A DNA stretch of 64,000 nt from Pantoea vagans. GTDB taxonomy: Bacteria; Pseudomonadota; Gammaproteobacteria; Enterobacterales; Enterobacteriaceae. How positions within the stretch are numbered: the stretch's first letter is position 1; every line of letters begins with the position of its first letter. Made by a program: the position numbers and the translations under genes. The notes under the pieces are model-generated. The model was not told the DNA's origin and ran no database searches. It saw nothing but the letters and a program-made list of their open reading frames with translations. This document shows, piece after piece, positions 36,481 through 45,123 of the stretch. The stretch lies in NCBI RefSeq assembly GCF_004792415.1, contig NZ_CP038853.1:3410001-3474000 (forward strand), in the 5' to 3' direction.

Positions 36481-37722
36481 TTACGGCTGGGCGTTTTTCT
36501 CGCCCAGCATCGCTTTCACCAGTTCAATGCAGCGCAGGAAGCGGGTGTCATAATCATCTTCCTTCACGTGCAGGAATTCGATGTTGTTTTCCCGCAGCAT
36601 CGTGACCAGCATCGACTGAAACTCCCGTCGATCCACTGAACTGCCCAGGCTGCGCAAGCCATCCGCGACCCAGGGCACATTGTTCTCCAGCAGGATCACC
36701 AGATCAAAACGATATTCATCGATCAGCGCCTGCACAAAGGGATGTTCACGCCCTTCATACTTGAGACAAAATGCCTGTGTGGTGACAAAGTCGGTGTCGA
36801 TAAACGCCACTTTATTGGCATATTTAACGGCGAAATCGATGTACTGCGCCTGGCCCAGCGCGATCTTGTCGTAATCGGAATATTGCAGCGCCATTTCATC
36901 ACCGCCCAGATGGGAAAAGACATAATCGCGGCCATATTCCCAGGCACTGGTGGTATTGAAGATGTTGGCGAGTTTATTCACCAGCGTCGATTTACCGCTC
37001 GACTCTCCGCCAAGGATCGCCACGGTGCGCACAAAGAACGGTTTCACTTCCGTGGGAATGTAATCCCAAAAGCGGAACGGATCCTGACGAATCTGCGCGC
37101 CGCTGATGCTCATAAAGGATCGGCTGGGATCGACCAGCACGGTCTGGATGCCCAGGTGCTGCTGGTACATCTCCGCATCGGGCGCTTCGCTGGTGTAGAT
37201 GCAGTCTGGCGCAATGCCGTGCTCACTGAGAAACGCGCTGACGCCTTGACTCCAGACATCCCAGCCGTGCGGATAGGGTTCGATCCCCTCTTCATCAAAG
37301 GCGTGAATGCGGATATTTTTCTGATACTTAAAGGTCTGCAGCAGCCAGCGCAGGCGATCGCTGACCGTCGGCTGCTGTGACATCGCACTGTTCTCAAACA
37401 GCTCGCGGTCGCGCGGCTCGTCATAACCCATAATGATATGCAGCTCATCCACCTGGCTACAGGCGCGCTGAATCAGATAGATATGGCCGGTATGCAGCGG
37501 ATAAAACTTACCAAAGACCACGCCCACCGTTTTATCGCGGCGCGGAAACTCCAGGCCCAGAAAGCGGTGCAGCGCCTCCAGCTTTTGCGCGCTGGGGCTT
37601 TTAATTTTGGCATTGAGCAACTGACTCAGATAGCCTTTGGTCATGCCGCTGGCATCAGCGACCTGTTGCAGCGTATGGCCCTGTTGGCGGATAGCCGTTT
37701 TCAGATAATCAAACGACGACAT
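36481..37722 (-). CDS. nadR: NadR, NAD regulator with NMN adenylyltransferase and ribosylnicotinamide kinase
   Basis: A 413-residue three-domain protein. Residues 1-60 are a helix-turn-helix (HTLQQVADASGMTKGYLSQLLN) that represses NAD synthesis genes. Residues 63-225 are the NMN adenylyltransferase with GKFYPLHTGH at 71-80. The kinase domain begins at about 230 with the P-loop GGESSGKST at 238-246. The E. coli neighbours radA and serB are kept. It is convergent with the alcohol dehydrogenase and lies 71 bp downstream of radA. Confidence 0.97.
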   Translation of the reverse strand: MSSFDYLKTAIRQQGHTLQQVADASGMTKGYLSQLLNAKIKSPSAQKLEALHRFLGLEFPRRDKTVGVVFGKFYPLHTGHIYLIQRACSQVDELHIIMGYDEPRDRELFENSAMSQQPTVSDRLRWLLQTFKYQKNIRIHAFDEEGIEPYPHGWDVWSQGVSAFLSEHGIAPDCIYTSEAPDAEMYQQHLGIQTVLVDPSRSFMSISGAQIRQDPFRFWDYIPTEVKPFFVRTVAILGGESSGKSTLVNKLANIFNTTSAWEYGRDYVFSHLGGDEMALQYSDYDKIALGQAQYIDFAVKYANKVAFIDTDFVTTQAFCLKYEGREHPFVQALIDEYRFDLVILLENNVPWVADGLRSLGSSVDRREFQSMLVTMLRENNIEFLHVKEDDYDTRFLRCIELVKAMLGEKNAQP

Positions 37723-37793
37723 GTCGTGCCTCCTGCATCAATGCGGTTAAGGTGGGAGCAGCCAGCCCGCGACGCAGGCTGGCCGCAGGCGCG

Positions 37794-39176
37794 TTACAGA
37801 TCGTCCAGAATCGCCAGCGCATCGGCCAGCTTCTTCGCGCTGAAAACCTGCATCCCGGCAATCGGTTTTTTCGGTGCATTCCCCGCCGGTACAATGGCGC
37901 GTTTGAAGCCATGCTTCGCTGCTTCAGAGATGCGCTCCTGACCGCTGGGCACCGGACGGATCTCACCGGCCAGTCCTACTTCGCCGAAGATCACCAGATC
38001 CTGCGGCAATGGGCGATCGCGCAGGCTCGACACCATCGACAGCATCAGCGCCAGATCCGCACTGGTTTCGGTGACCTTAACGCCACCAACCACGTTCACG
38101 AACACATCCTGGTCCGCCATCTGCAATCCGCCGTGGCGGTGTAAAACGGCGAGCAGAATCGCCAGACGGTTCTGTTCCAGACCCACCGCCACGCGGCGCG
38201 GATTGCCCATCATCGAATGATCGACCAGCGCCTGAATCTCCACCAGCAGCGGACGCGTTCCCTCCCACAGCACCATGACCGAACTGCCCGAGGTGACCTC
38301 TTCGCCACGCGACAGGAAGATAGCGGATGGATTGCTGACTTCACGCATGCCCTGCTCGGTCATGGCAAATACACCCAGCTCATTCACCGCGCCGAAGCGG
38401 TTTTTATGGCTGCGCAGCGTGCGGAAGCGGGAATCGGCATCGCCATCCAGCAGCACCGAACAGTCGATGCAGTGCTCCAGCACCTTCGGCCCGGCCAGCG
38501 AGCCATCTTTGGTGACGTGACCGACCATGATGATCGCCACGCCGCGCGTTTTGGCGAAGCGCGTCAGGTAAGCGGCGGTTTCCCGTACCTGAGCCACGCT
38601 GCCCGGCGATGACTGGATCTCCGCCATGTGCATCACCTGGATCGAGTCGATCACCATCAGTTGCGGCTGCTCCTGCTCGGCGATCAGGCAGATCTGCTCA
38701 ATGCTGGTTTCAGACAGCATATTTACATTTTCGGTGGGTAATCCCAGACGATGGGCACGCATTGCCACCTGTTGCAGTGACTCTTCACCGGTGACGTACA
38801 GGGTTTTCATCCCTTCTGACAACCGGCACATCACCTGCAGCAGCAGCGTGGATTTGCCCGCGCCCGGACTGCCGCCAATCAGAATAGCACTGCCCGGCAC
38901 GACGCCGCCGCCCAGCACCCGGTCAAACTCTTTAAAGCTGGTCGAGAAGCGCGGTAACGCCTCCAGGCTGATTTCAGAGAGCTTCTGCACCCGGCTGGTG
39001 CCGGCACTACCGGCATAGCCACTCAGGCGCTCGTTACGCGCAGCGGCGGGCGAGGCGGCGATGCGCACCTCGGTGATGGTGTTCCAGGCGTGACAGGCGC
39101 TGCATTGCCCCTGCCAGCGTGGGTAATCTGCGCCGCATTCATTACAGACAAATGCGCGTTTTGCCGCTTTGGCCAA
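37794..39176 (-). CDS. radA: DNA repair protein RadA
   Basis: A 460-residue RecA-like helicase involved in branch migration during recombinational repair. The N-terminal zinc finger has C11, C14, C25 and C28. Walker A is GGSPGAGKST at 101-110. The RadA-specific KNRFGAVNELGVF motif comes in the middle, and a Lon-like C-terminal domain begins around 290. It starts 13 bases after serB and probably shares a transcript with it, as in E. coli. Confidence 0.97.
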   Translation of the reverse strand: MAKAAKRAFVCNECGADYPRWQGQCSACHAWNTITEVRIAASPAAARNERLSGYAGSAGTSRVQKLSEISLEALPRFSTSFKEFDRVLGGGVVPGSAILIGGSPGAGKSTLLLQVMCRLSEGMKTLYVTGEESLQQVAMRAHRLGLPTENVNMLSETSIEQICLIAEQEQPQLMVIDSIQVMHMAEIQSSPGSVAQVRETAAYLTRFAKTRGVAIIMVGHVTKDGSLAGPKVLEHCIDCSVLLDGDADSRFRTLRSHKNRFGAVNELGVFAMTEQGMREVSNPSAIFLSRGEEVTSGSSVMVLWEGTRPLLVEIQALVDHSMMGNPRRVAVGLEQNRLAILLAVLHRHGGLQMADQDVFVNVVGGVKVTETSADLALMLSMVSSLRDRPLPQDLVIFGEVGLAGEIRPVPSGQERISEAAKHGFKRAIVPAGNAPKKPIAGMQVFSAKKLADALAILDDL

Positions 39177-39189
39177 ATCAATACCTCTG

Positions 39190-40167
39190 TTAACGCTCTT
39201 CGTGGATCAGGCTGCCGGTAAGGATGCAGAACACACCCATTAAATCGGCATGGCGAATGGTGACCGCAGTCTGTTCATTCACCTTAGGTTTAGCATGGAA
39301 CGCAATGCCCAGTGCTGAGGCTTTGATCATCAGCAGGTCATTGGCTCCATCGCCGATCGCCACCGTCTGTTCCGGCGCAATGTCAAAACGCTGCGCCAGC
39401 TTCTTCAGGGTATCGGCTTTATACTGTGCGTCGACAACCGGACCCAGCACGTTGCCGGTCAGCTTGCCGTCGCGAATTTCGAGTTCATTGGCCACCACCG
39501 CCGACAGATGCAGCTTGTCGCGCAGGTAGTCGGCGTAGTAGGTAAAGCCGCCGGACGCGATGGCAACCTGCCAGCCCAGCGCCTGCAGTTTCTGCGTCAG
39601 CGTCGTTAAGCCTGGCATCAGCGGCAGCGCATCACGCACCTGTTTGAGAATATTGGCGTCAGCGCCCTGCAGCGTAGCAACGCGCTGACGCAGGCTGGCG
39701 GTGAAGTCGAGTTCGCCGCGCATTGCGCGTTCCGTCACTTCCGCGACCTGCTCGCCGCAGCCCGCCAGTTTAGCGATCTCGTCGATGCATTCGATCTGAA
39801 TCGCGGTCGAGTCCATATCCATGACCAGCAAGCCCGGCGTTTTGAGATGCGGGATTTTGCCCAGCGGCGCTACGTCCAGCCCGGCGTCGTGCGCCAGCTT
39901 GCTGGCAAACGGCGTCAGCGATCCCGCCAGGCGAATCACCTGATACTCATCGACGTTCCAGGCGCTGACGATCACCATCGCCGCACCCAGCTGGTGCTGG
40001 TAATCGGTCAGCCGTTGCTTATCCAGCCCGCGGCCATACAGCAGCCAGCCGGTGCGGCCAGCGCGATAATCCAGCGGCATCACTTCATCACCGCTAAGAG
40101 AAAGGGGCAAACCCGGCCAGAGGGAGACATCGGCGGGAAGATCGCACCAGGTTAAACGATTTGGCAT
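39190..40167 (-). CDS. serB: Phosphoserine phosphatase
   Basis: A 325-residue HAD phosphatase, the last step of serine synthesis. The nucleophile and acid are D117 and D119 in VMDMDSTAIQIECIDEIA. The third and fourth HAD motifs are the lysine region and GDGANDLLMIKASALG. The ATG at 40167 follows AGGAG; the frame reaches 40200 without support. It is divergent from ytjB, as in E. coli. Confidence 0.97.
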   Translation of the reverse strand: MPNRLTWCDLPADVSLWPGLPLSLSGDEVMPLDYRAGRTGWLLYGRGLDKQRLTDYQHQLGAAMVIVSAWNVDEYQVIRLAGSLTPFASKLAHDAGLDVAPLGKIPHLKTPGLLVMDMDSTAIQIECIDEIAKLAGCGEQVAEVTERAMRGELDFTASLRQRVATLQGADANILKQVRDALPLMPGLTTLTQKLQALGWQVAIASGGFTYYADYLRDKLHLSAVVANELEIRDGKLTGNVLGPVVDAQYKADTLKKLAQRFDIAPEQTVAIGDGANDLLMIKASALGIAFHAKPKVNEQTAVTIRHADLMGVFCILTGSLIHEER

Positions 40168-40274
40168 CAGAGCTCCTGTAGGGACAACAAAACCACGCAA
40201 GAGGCTACCTTGTCGGCGCCGCTTCTGGCAACATAATCTCCAGGCTTTCTGTTGTGATATGACCCGGATGATTA

Positions 40275-40925
40275 ATGGCTAAAACCGCACTGAAATTTCG
40301 CTTACATCGTACCGTGATCGTTCTTATCTCGATGGCGCTGCTGGTCGTGCTGATGCAGGGCGCTTCCTGGTTCAGTCTCGGCCATCAGACGGCGCGTTCT
40401 GAGCAGGTCGAGGAGCTGGCGCATACGCTGACCAGCCAGGTGGCGTTCAGCCTTGAGCCGTTGATGGACAACAGTGAAAATAACCGGAATCAGATAGAAG
40501 CCATTCTTAATCAGATGACGGCGAACAGCCGTATTCTGGATGCGTCCGTGTATGACGGCGACGGCAGCCTGGTGGCGCACAGCGGTGAAAACATCAATGT
40601 CCGCGACCGGCTGGCGCTCGACGGCAAGCGCGCGGGCAGCTATTTCAACCACCAGATTGTGCAGCCGCTGGCCGGAAACGATGGCCCGCTGGGCTTTCTG
40701 CGCGTCACGCTGGATACCCACGTGCTGGTCACCGACTCACATCAGGTCGATAACACCACCAATATTCTGCGTCTGATGATGCTGCTGGCACTGGCGATCG
40801 GCATTATTCTCTCCCGCACTCTGCTGCGCCACCGCCGCACCCGCTGGCAGCAGTCGCCGTTTCTGCTTACCGCCAGCACCCCGGTGAAAGAGGACCGGGA
40901 TGAGGACGACGAGAAGAAAGAGTAG
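40275..40925 (+). CDS. ytjB: Inner-membrane protein YtjB (SMP family)
   Basis: A 216-residue membrane protein of the SMP family, unknown function. A first membrane helix (about residues 13-32), a periplasmic domain of about 130 residues (LDASVYDGDGSLVAHSGENINVRDRL) and a second helix (about 163-183) precede a charged cytoplasmic tail, EDRDEDDEKKE. It is divergent from serB. A strong terminator lies 32 bp after the stop. In E. coli lplA, deoCABD and prfC come next; here they are missing. Confidence 0.9.
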   Translation: MAKTALKFRLHRTVIVLISMALLVVLMQGASWFSLGHQTARSEQVEELAHTLTSQVAFSLEPLMDNSENNRNQIEAILNQMTANSRILDASVYDGDGSLVAHSGENINVRDRLALDGKRAGSYFNHQIVQPLAGNDGPLGFLRVTLDTHVLVTDSHQVDNTTNILRLMMLLALAIGIILSRTLLRHRRTRWQQSPFLLTASTPVKEDRDEDDEKKE

Positions 40926-40956
40926 CGCGCCTGCGCTGCGGTAAAGATAAAACGAG

Positions 40957-40982
40957 AAAGGCCCGCACAGCGGGCCTTTTTT
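40957..40982 (+). terminator. Terminator of ytjB
   Basis: AAAGGCCCGC-aca-GCGGGCCTTTTTT is a perfect ten-pair stem with a three-base loop and U-run. A near twin lies at 41270-41296 with loop TGT. Confidence 0.93.
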
Positions 40983-41083
40983 ATACTGCTCAAAAAACAA
41001 AATCCGGGTTTGTATGACTGCAATGAATAAGCTGAATGCGCAGGGAACACGGGCAGAGGAGGAAAGCGTCCCGCCGCCCGGAA

Positions 41084-41104
41084 AAAAACGCCGGGAGCGT
41101 TTTT
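41084..41104. terminator. Second terminator-like hairpin in the ytjB-yjjG gap
   Basis: AAAAACGC-N5-GCGTTTTT is a perfect eight-pair stem. The symmetrical A/T ends allow termination in either direction. No gene lies between it and the other two terminators. Confidence 0.6.
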
Positions 41105-41135
41105 GAACAACGCAACGCGTTGGCCCGGTTACGGG

Positions 41136-41189
41136 CGCACCTCAGGGATGAGGGGCGTAATCGCGCGGGCCGAGCGGCCAGGGATGGTT
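41136..41189. repeat. Two hairpins with identical AGGGAT loops
   Basis: CGC-a-CCTC-AGGGAT-GAGG-g-GCG (41136-41157) and GGCC-AGGGAT-GGTT (41176-41189, with two G-U pairs) have the same six-base loop in tandem, 36 bases apart. They lie in the gene-free 40926-41330 segment. They look like units of a dispersed palindromic repeat family, an inference from form only. Confidence 0.5.
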
Positions 41190-41269
41190 TAAGCGACTTT
41201 CCGATCTGACCGTGTTTCCTTCGCAGACTCGGTCTTACCGCTGGCCCGGACTGAGTTTGTCAAAAATGG

Positions 41270-41296
41270 AAAAGGCCCGCTGTGCGGGCCTTTTTT
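41270..41296. terminator. Terminator twin adjacent to yjjG
   Basis: AAAAGGCCCGC-TGT-GCGGGCCTTTT(TT) has the same stem as the ytjB terminator. It lies 34 bp from the yjjG stop and, with T-runs possible on both strands, can end yjjG transcripts. Confidence 0.8.
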
Positions 41297-41330
41297 ATGA
41301 GAAAGTTGCGGATTTGCGAGGCAGCTTCCA

Positions 41331-42011
41331 TCAGCCGATCAACAACGTTTCCAGTTCACCCAGCGATTTGACCTGCCAGGTTGGTCTGATGTGTTCCGGC
41401 AACGGCCGGGTGCCATGATCGAGCCAGCAGGTTTTCACACCAGCATTCATGCCGCCCAGAATGTCTGACTCTGGCGTATCACCCACCATCAGCACCCGCT
41501 GACGATCCGGATTGCCCATCAACTCCAGTGCATAATCAAAGATCTCTGCCGCCGGTTTTGGCACGCCGACCTGCTCAGAGATCACCAGCGCCGAGAAGTA
41601 ATCACGGAAACCGGTGCGCTCAAGACGCGTCTGCTGCAGCGCGGTAAAGCCGTTGGTGATAATGCCCATCTTTACCCGGCCATGCAGCTGGTTCATCAGA
41701 CTGACCGCACCCGGCAGCGGCGTGCAGATCTCCCCCATTGCGGTGAGAAAGCCGCTGTTAAGGATCTCTGGCGCAACGCTGAGCTTTTCGCTCCAGTGGT
41801 TAAAACGCTGAGTCTGCAGCTGTAACGCTGAAATGGTGCCGTTCTGATAATCGACCCACAGCGGCTTGTTGATCGCCTGATAATCGCTGTAATCCTGGTC
41901 GGTGAACTGCACGTCATAACCCGCGAAAAGGCGCTGTAAACCGGCATAGGCATCGAAATGAAAAAGGGTATCGTCCGCATCAAACAGAATGCAATCCCAG
42001 TTATCTAACAT
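41331..42011 (-). CDS. yjjG: Pyrimidine 5'-nucleotidase YjjG
   Basis: A 226-residue HAD-superfamily nucleotidase that dephosphorylates dUMP, dTMP and other non-canonical pyrimidine nucleotides. D11 and D13 in [11 protein letters not shown] are the nucleophile and acid; [16 protein letters not shown] is motif IV. It follows rimI by 18 bases, forming a holD-rimI-yjjG transcription unit as in E. coli, where prfC comes next. prfC is not here. Confidence 0.95.
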   Translation of the reverse strand: MLDNWDCILFDADDTLFHFDAYAGLQRLFAGYDVQFTDQDYSDYQAINKPLWVDYQNGTISALQLQTQRFNHWSEKLSVAPEILNSGFLTAMGEICTPLPGAVSLMNQLHGRVKMGIITNGFTALQQTRLERTGFRDYFSALVISEQVGVPKPAAEIFDYALELMGNPDRQRVLMVGDTPESDILGGMNAGVKTCWLDHGTRPLPEHIRPTWQVKSLGELETLLIG

Positions 42012-42029
42012 TAAAACTCCTTAACACCA

Positions 42030-42470
42030 CTACGGCGTCAGGGCCATGAGAATGGCATCTTCACGGCCGCTGGCGGTGGGATAATAATTGGGGCGACGAC
42101 TGACCTGGTTAAATCCAAGCTGCTCATAGAGCGCGATGGCGGGCAGGTTCGAGGCCCGCACTTCCAGCCACAGCGTCAGCACGTCGCGTTTGATCAGTTC
42201 ATCGATCAGATGCTGCAACAGCTGGCGGCCCAGTCCCCGGCGCTGAAAGGCGGGATCGACCGCGATGTTAAACAGTGAGGCTTCGTCCAGCACCACCTGG
42301 GTAATGGCAAAAGCGGCCATTTTGCCGTCGACATCGAGACGTAAATTGATAAAGCGCTCGCCCTGATTGCTGGCAAACGTCTTTTCACTCCAGGGAAACG
42401 CGTGACTACGACACTCAATGGCGTAGGCCTGCGCCAGATCGTCAGGGGTGAGTAAAGAGATGGCTGTCAT
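42030..42470 (-). CDS. rimI: Ribosomal protein bS18 alanine N-acetyltransferase
   Basis: A 146-residue GNAT enzyme that acetylates the N-terminal alanine of S18. The acetyl-CoA loop is VDPAFQRRGLGRQLLQHLI, and the family ending EQLGFNQVSRRPNYYPTASGREDAILM is intact. Its start lies inside holD, overlapping it by 29 bases, the same arrangement as in E. coli. Confidence 0.96.
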   Translation of the reverse strand: MTAISLLTPDDLAQAYAIECRSHAFPWSEKTFASNQGERFINLRLDVDGKMAAFAITQVVLDEASLFNIAVDPAFQRRGLGRQLLQHLIDELIKRDVLTLWLEVRASNLPAIALYEQLGFNQVSRRPNYYPTASGREDAILMALTP

Positions 42471-42852
42471 GGTTACACATCTGTTGCCAGAGCGCGCGTT
42501 TGGCGACGCCGCTACTGATCAGTTCATTGAAAGAGGCGCTGGTTAAAGCCACGCCATTAAAAGGCTGTTCGCTCTCTACGCCGAGCAGCCAGCCCGCGCA
42601 GTTCAGCGTCTCCGGCAGCATTTGCAGCTGATCCAGCGTCACGGTCATCACCTGAGCGGGTTGCAGGTTGAGAACATGCAGCACGTCGCGCATCAGCGGT
42701 TCATGCAGACCGGGCGGCGCGTCAGCGACAATAATTAACTGCGTGTCCGGTGCCAGCGTGACGGCAATTTCGCCCTGAAGCACGCGCGGGCGGCGCAGCT
42801 GGTACTGTGTAATTCCCATTTGCTGTAAAAGCCAGTCGCGCCTGGACGTCAT
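42442..42852 (-). CDS. holD: DNA polymerase III psi subunit
   Basis: A 136-residue clamp-loader accessory protein that links HolC and single-strand binding protein to the polymerase III complex. The start [22 protein letters not shown] aligns with E. coli HolD; the frame reaches 42924 upstream but without family similarity. [13 protein letters not shown] is the conserved end. It overlaps rimI and is divergent from rsmC. Confidence 0.94.
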   Translation of the reverse strand: MTSRRDWLLQQMGITQYQLRRPRVLQGEIAVTLAPDTQLIIVADAPPGLHEPLMRDVLHVLNLQPAQVMTVTLDQLQMLPETLNCAGWLLGVESEQPFNGVALTSASFNELISSGVAKRALWQQMCNHDSHLFTHP

Positions 42853-42958
42853 GGTGTTACCTGTTCTGCTGCCTGAATGCGACGCTATGCTAGCAAACCC
42901 ATCGAACATGCGCCAACAAACCACTATAATCCCCGCTCAGATCTTACAGGAGCCCTAC

Positions 42959-43990
42959 ATGTCTGCTTTAACCCCGGCCAGCGAAGTCATTCTGCGCCAC
43001 AGTGATGAATTTACCGCCCGCCATGTTTTATTTGCTGGCGATCTGCAGGATGACCTGCCCGCTCAGCTGGAAACCGCCTCGTCGCGCGTTCACACCCAGC
43101 AATATCATCACTGGCAAAACCTGAGCCGCCGTATGGGCGAACAGGCGCGTTACGGCATGGTTGCGCAGGCAGAAGATGTGCAGGGCTGCGATACCCTGGT
43201 CTATTTCTGGACCAAGAATAAGCCGGAAGTGCAGTTCCAGCTGCAGAACCTGCTCTCTCTGCTGCCGGTCGGCTGTGACGTATTCGTTGTCGGTGAAAAC
43301 CGCAGCGGCGTGCGCAGTGCCGAAGGTATGGTGGAATCGTGGGTGAAACTGGAAAAAATCGACAGCGCGCGTCGCTGTGGTCTCTACCACGGTCGCCTGG
43401 ACAAACAGCCTGAGTTTGATGCCAGCAGCTTTGGTCATCAGTATCAGCTGGATGGCCTGACGATTCATACCCTGCCTGGCGTCTTCAGCCGTGACGGCCT
43501 GGACAGCGGCAGTGCCCTGCTGCTCTCGACCTTTACCCCGCACACCAAAGGTAAAGTGCTGGATATGGGCTGTGGCGCAGGCGTGATTGCTGCCTCTCTG
43601 CCGGCCCGTTCGCCTAAAGTGCGTCTGTGGCTGTGCGACGTGCACGCGGCTGCGATTGAAGCGAGTAAATTGACGCTGGCCGCCAATGGCATCGAGGGCG
43701 AAGTCTTCGCCAGCAACGTCTTCTCTGACGTGACGGGTCGTTTCGACATGATTATCTCGAATCCGCCGTTCCATGAAGGTACCCAGACCAGCCTCGACGC
43801 CGCCCAAGCGCTGATCCGTGGCGCAGTGAAACACCTGAACACCGGCGGCGAGTTGCGTATTGTGGCGAACACCTTCCTGCCCTACCCGCAGGCGCTGGAT
43901 GAAGCCTTCGGCAGTCATGAAGTCATCGCACAGACCGGTCGTTTTAAAGTTTATCGCGCTGTTTACGGTCGCGGAGCCAAAACGCGCTAA
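42959..43990 (+). CDS. rsmC: 16S rRNA m2G1207 methyltransferase RsmC
   Basis: A 343-residue enzyme with two related domains; the N-terminal half (1-160) has lost cofactor binding. The C-terminal half has the SAM loop [15 protein letters not shown] and the catalytic NPPFHEG. The ATG at 42959 follows AGGAG and begins [18 protein letters not shown] as in E. coli; the upstream frame to 42851 overlaps holD and is spurious. A 10-bp inverted repeat (CGGGCTGAAA...TTTCAGCCCG, 44019-44060) lies downstream. Confidence 0.96.
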   Translation: MSALTPASEVILRHSDEFTARHVLFAGDLQDDLPAQLETASSRVHTQQYHHWQNLSRRMGEQARYGMVAQAEDVQGCDTLVYFWTKNKPEVQFQLQNLLSLLPVGCDVFVVGENRSGVRSAEGMVESWVKLEKIDSARRCGLYHGRLDKQPEFDASSFGHQYQLDGLTIHTLPGVFSRDGLDSGSALLLSTFTPHTKGKVLDMGCGAGVIAASLPARSPKVRLWLCDVHAAAIEASKLTLAANGIEGEVFASNVFSDVTGRFDMIISNPPFHEGTQTSLDAAQALIRGAVKHLNTGGELRIVANTFLPYPQALDEAFGSHEVIAQTGRFKVYRAVYGRGAKTR

Positions 43991-44072
43991 GCGCTTTTCC
44001 CGGCGTTAATGGCGTTGCCGGGCTGAAAACGTTGCTTTTTACAGCGATCGTTTCAGCCCGACGAAATAGTTG

Positions 44073-44100
44073 TTGACGCAAAGAGTAAAATCTCTAGAAT
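44073..44100 (+). promoter_or_regulatory. Promoter of the tRNA-Leu cluster
   Basis: TTGACG and TAGAAT are spaced by 16 bases, followed by the GC-rich discriminator GCGCCTCC, as in stringently controlled stable-RNA promoters. Transcription would start about 35 bases before the first tRNA. Confidence 0.85.
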
Positions 44101-44141
44101 GCGCCTCCGTGGTTGTAACATTCTCAGGGTGTTACGGGTAT

Positions 44142-44228
44142 GCGAAGGTGGCGGAATTGGTAGACGCGCTAGCTTCAGGTGTTAGTGTCCTAACGGACGT
44201 GAGGGTTCAAGTCCCTCTCTTCGCACCA
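44142..44228 (+). tRNA. leuT: tRNA-Leu (anticodon CAG), copy 1
   Basis: An 87-base class II tRNA with encoded CCA. The acceptor GCGAAGG pairs with the 3' TCTTCGC, GGTTCAAGTCC is the T arm, and the long variable arm (GTGTCCTAACGGACG) is typical of leucine. The anticodon CAG is at 44176-44178. It differs from the two next copies by one base in the variable arm (C for T). Confidence 0.97.
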
Positions 44229-44258
44229 AAATCACATGTTTCATATCGCGAGCACTGC

Positions 44259-44345
44259 GCGAAGGTGGCGGAATTGGTAGACGCGCTAGCTTCAGGTGTT
44301 AGTGTCTTAACGGACGTGAGGGTTCAAGTCCCTCTCTTCGCACCA
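44259..44345 (+). tRNA. leuT: tRNA-Leu (anticodon CAG), copy 2
   Basis: It has the same 87 bases as copy 1 but for one variable-arm base (GTGTCTTAACGGAC). The anticodon is at 44293-44295. A 30-base spacer separates it from copy 1, so all three are processed from one transcript. Confidence 0.97.
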
Positions 44346-44373
44346 TTGCGGTGATATGAACAGACAACTCGAT

Positions 44374-44460
44374 GCGAAGGTGGCGGAATTGGTAGACGCG
44401 CTAGCTTCAGGTGTTAGTGTCTTAACGGACGTGAGGGTTCAAGTCCCTCTCTTCGCACCA
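44374..44460 (+). tRNA. leuT: tRNA-Leu (anticodon CAG), copy 3
   Basis: It is identical to copy 2. The anticodon is at 44408-44410 and CCA is encoded. A 28-base spacer separates it from copy 2. I see no clear terminator in the 146 bases that follow. Confidence 0.97.
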
Positions 44461-44606
44461 ACGTTGTCATCCTCTGTTTTCCCCGTAATGCCCTTCTGCT
44501 TCCCTTGCAGTATCGTTTTATCCCCTGCTCAATTTAGTTTTTCAGCTCGGTTTCGCTCATCTGGTCGCTTCACGCTGTAAGACGATTTTCAGCCGCTCCG
44601 CCTTGA

Positions 44607-44891
44607 TTAACTCAGATGAAAATTCACAGAGATAGCCGCCAGGCCACCCGCTAATGCCAGGCAGGATGGCAACAGCAGATAGTGTCGCAGACGCTGATTA
44701 AACAGCATCACGACAGTCAGCAGCAGCGCTACGGTCATTACCATCCGCCACTGACTGAAGCTCGGTTCCCATAAGGCGAACAGCGGCAGTGCGATGCAGG
44801 GCAGCAATACGCCCCACGCGCTATCCAGTTTTTTACCCAATGCCCAGCTGACTCCCCACAGGCCGCAGGCCGCAATAATCGCTATCCCCAT
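44607..44891 (-). CDS. Small inner-membrane protein, DUF1435-like
   Basis: A 94-residue protein with about three hydrophobic segments: 1-17, 25-45 and 50-90 (SQWRMVMTVALLLTVVMLF and LLLPSCLALAGGLAAI). The segment SAWGVLLPCIALPLFALWEPSFSQWR and QRLRHYLLLPSCLALAGG remind me of the enterobacterial DUF1435 family. Function is unknown. The start is uncertain; no strong ribosome site is visible. It is convergent with the tRNA cluster. Confidence 0.6.
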   Translation of the reverse strand: MGIAIIAACGLWGVSWALGKKLDSAWGVLLPCIALPLFALWEPSFSQWRMVMTVALLLTVVMLFNQRLRHYLLLPSCLALAGGLAAISVNFHLS

Positions 44892-45123
44892 GACGCAAAC
44901 CTCAAATGATAAGCATTCCCATTATCATATAGCAGTTCTAATGCCCTTGCAGCCTGTTTTTGTCACGTCCGGCAACGAAGATGACAGACCAGTTGGAAAA
45001 TGCTAGATTGCGGCCGATAATACTTTTAATAACAGCAACAGCAATAATTTGCTCACTCTCTGGCAGAATCTTTTTTTTGCCGGCTTGCGCTTTGGTATTT
45101 CAGGGCCGTCACGAGTATTTATA

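Noticed and set aside
43028..43918. 296-codon minus-strand frame
   Set aside because: Antisense of rsmC, a conserved gene with clear motifs.
44070..44580. Open frames giving repeated AKVAELVDALASGVSVLTDVRVQVPLFAP peptides
   Set aside because: They are translations of the three tRNA-Leu genes, a well-known annotation artefact.
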